From NCBI GenBank assembly GCA_021159825.1, contig JAGHDR010000170.1, forward strand, positions 1 to 6,439: a stretch of 6,439 bases of DNA, written 5' to 3'. Below, piece by piece: positions 5,866-6,439 of this stretch (position 1 is its first letter; each line of letters begins with the position of its first letter). The position numbers and the translations under genes are program-made. The notes under the pieces are model-generated. The model was not told the origin of the DNA. It saw only the letters and a list, made by a program, of their open reading frames with translations, and made no database searches. This stretch comes from Deltaproteobacteria bacterium. GTDB lineage: Bacteria > Desulfobacterota > DSM-4660 > Desulfatiglandales > Desulfatiglandaceae.

Positions 5866-6439
5866 CGTGGATGTCTATATCGTCGTGGAAGGGCCGACGG
5901 AACAGACTTTCGTGCGTGATGTTCCGGCGCCGCAGATGGGACATGGGGGGATATATCTGCATCCGGTATTAATAGGCAAACCAGGTCATAAGGGGGGCGA
6001 CGTTCGTTTCGTTAGGGCTAAGAACGACATCGGCAATTTTCTCAGACAACGCAGCGATACCTATATCTCCACGATGTTCGATTATTTCAGGATTGATTCT
6101 AAGTGGCCGGGAAGAGCAAAAGTTCGGCGGCAAATACAAAACGGGGCTAGTCTTACAGCCATCCGAAAAGCCAAGATACTCGAGACCGAAACGCATAATG
6201 AGATCGTAAGATCCTTTCCCGGATATGGTTCGGAAAATCGCTTTATTCCATATATCGAAATGCATGAATTCGAAGCGCTACTTTTCAGCGACGCTGATAT
6301 CCTGGCCGAAAAAACAGGAATAGATGTAGCGCAGATCCGAATAATAATTGAAGGGTTTGATAACCCGGAAGAAATAAATGATGACCCGGTGAAAACACCA
6401 TCCAAACGGCTTGGGACCTTAAAGCGTGGCTACCGAAAG
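5858..6439 (+). CDS. DUF4276 family protein, TOPRIM-like (cut by right edge)
   Basis: The frame starts at ATG 5858, 8 bases inside the end of the ATPase gene, with GGAGGA (5845-5850) as ribosome binding site, and runs 194 codons to the right edge with no stop. It reads as DUF4276 (recognised from memory of the family): the opening VDVYIVVEGPTEQTFVRDV (4-22), then IYLHPVLIGKPGHKGGDVRF (32-51), TMFDYF (72-77), and IEMHEFEALLFSD (133-145). Glu11 in VEGPTE and Asp75 in MFDYF sit after predicted beta strands, as do the metal-binding acidic residues of TOPRIM domains, so a metal-dependent nuclease or nucleic-acid-binding role is plausible but inferred. The C-terminus is missing; family members are usually a little over 200 residues, so only a small part should be lost. 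Overlap with the ATPase implies stoichiometric co-expression, probably as a complex. Confidence 0.85.
   Translation, partial: MNSVDVYIVVEGPTEQTFVRDVPAPQMGHGGIYLHPVLIGKPGHKGGDVRFVRAKNDIGNFLRQRSDTYISTMFDYFRIDSKWPGRAKVRRQIQNGASLTAIRKAKILETETHNEIVRSFPGYGSENRFIPYIEMHEFEALLFSDADILAEKTGIDVAQIRIIIEGFDNPEEINDDPVKTPSKRLGTLKRGYRK

Noticed and set aside
6082..6405. Minus-strand frames of about 100 codons at the right end (also 5969-6265)
   Set aside because: They are antisense to the DUF4276 gene, which has clear family motifs and a good start.

Overview
The window looks like chromosomal DNA from an anaerobic Desulfobacterota (former deltaproteobacterial) bacterium, possibly a sulfate reducer of the Desulfobacteraceae type. 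This is an inference. It rests on a HesB/IscA-like protein with an in-frame TGA (selenocysteine), a protein type known mainly from that group, on moderate GC content, and on strong AGGAGG-type ribosome binding sites. No RNA gene, CRISPR array or insertion sequence was seen.

Layout. (1) Positions 1-1003, minus strand: the N-terminal 334 residues of an APC-superfamily amino acid permease, cut by the left edge. (2) 1004-1299: a divergent intergenic region with a candidate permease promoter. (3) 1306-2817 and 2827-3459, plus strand: a tight two-gene unit of glucose-6-phosphate isomerase (pgi) and a RdgB/HAM1-type XTP/dITP diphosphatase. (4) 3572-3892, plus strand: an HesB/IscA-like selenoprotein read through TGA at codon 34, with its own TTGACA promoter, a strong ribosome binding site and a candidate SECIS hairpin after the TGA. 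A conventional ORF caller would report only its C-terminal 66 residues. (5) 3914-3965: a terminator hairpin with T-tracts on both sides, shared with the convergent gene. (6) 3970-4407, minus strand: a 145-residue protein made of two gap-free repeats offset by exactly 70 residues, each like a helix-turn-helix unit and with matching cysteines. (7) 4408-4734: non-coding, AT-richer. (8) 4735-5865 and 5858 to the right edge, plus strand: an ABC/RecF-like AAA ATPase overlapping by 8 bases a DUF4276 (TOPRIM-like) gene, a pair resembling ATPase-nuclease defence modules.

How they fit. The left half is housekeeping: transport, central carbon metabolism and nucleotide-pool cleaning. The middle holds a metal/redox-type selenoprotein facing a probable regulator. 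The right end looks like accessory DNA and may be the edge of a defence island that continues beyond the window. The points most worth a second look are the selenoprotein with its SECIS candidate, the duplicated cysteine-bearing helix-turn-helix protein, and the ATPase/DUF4276 pair.
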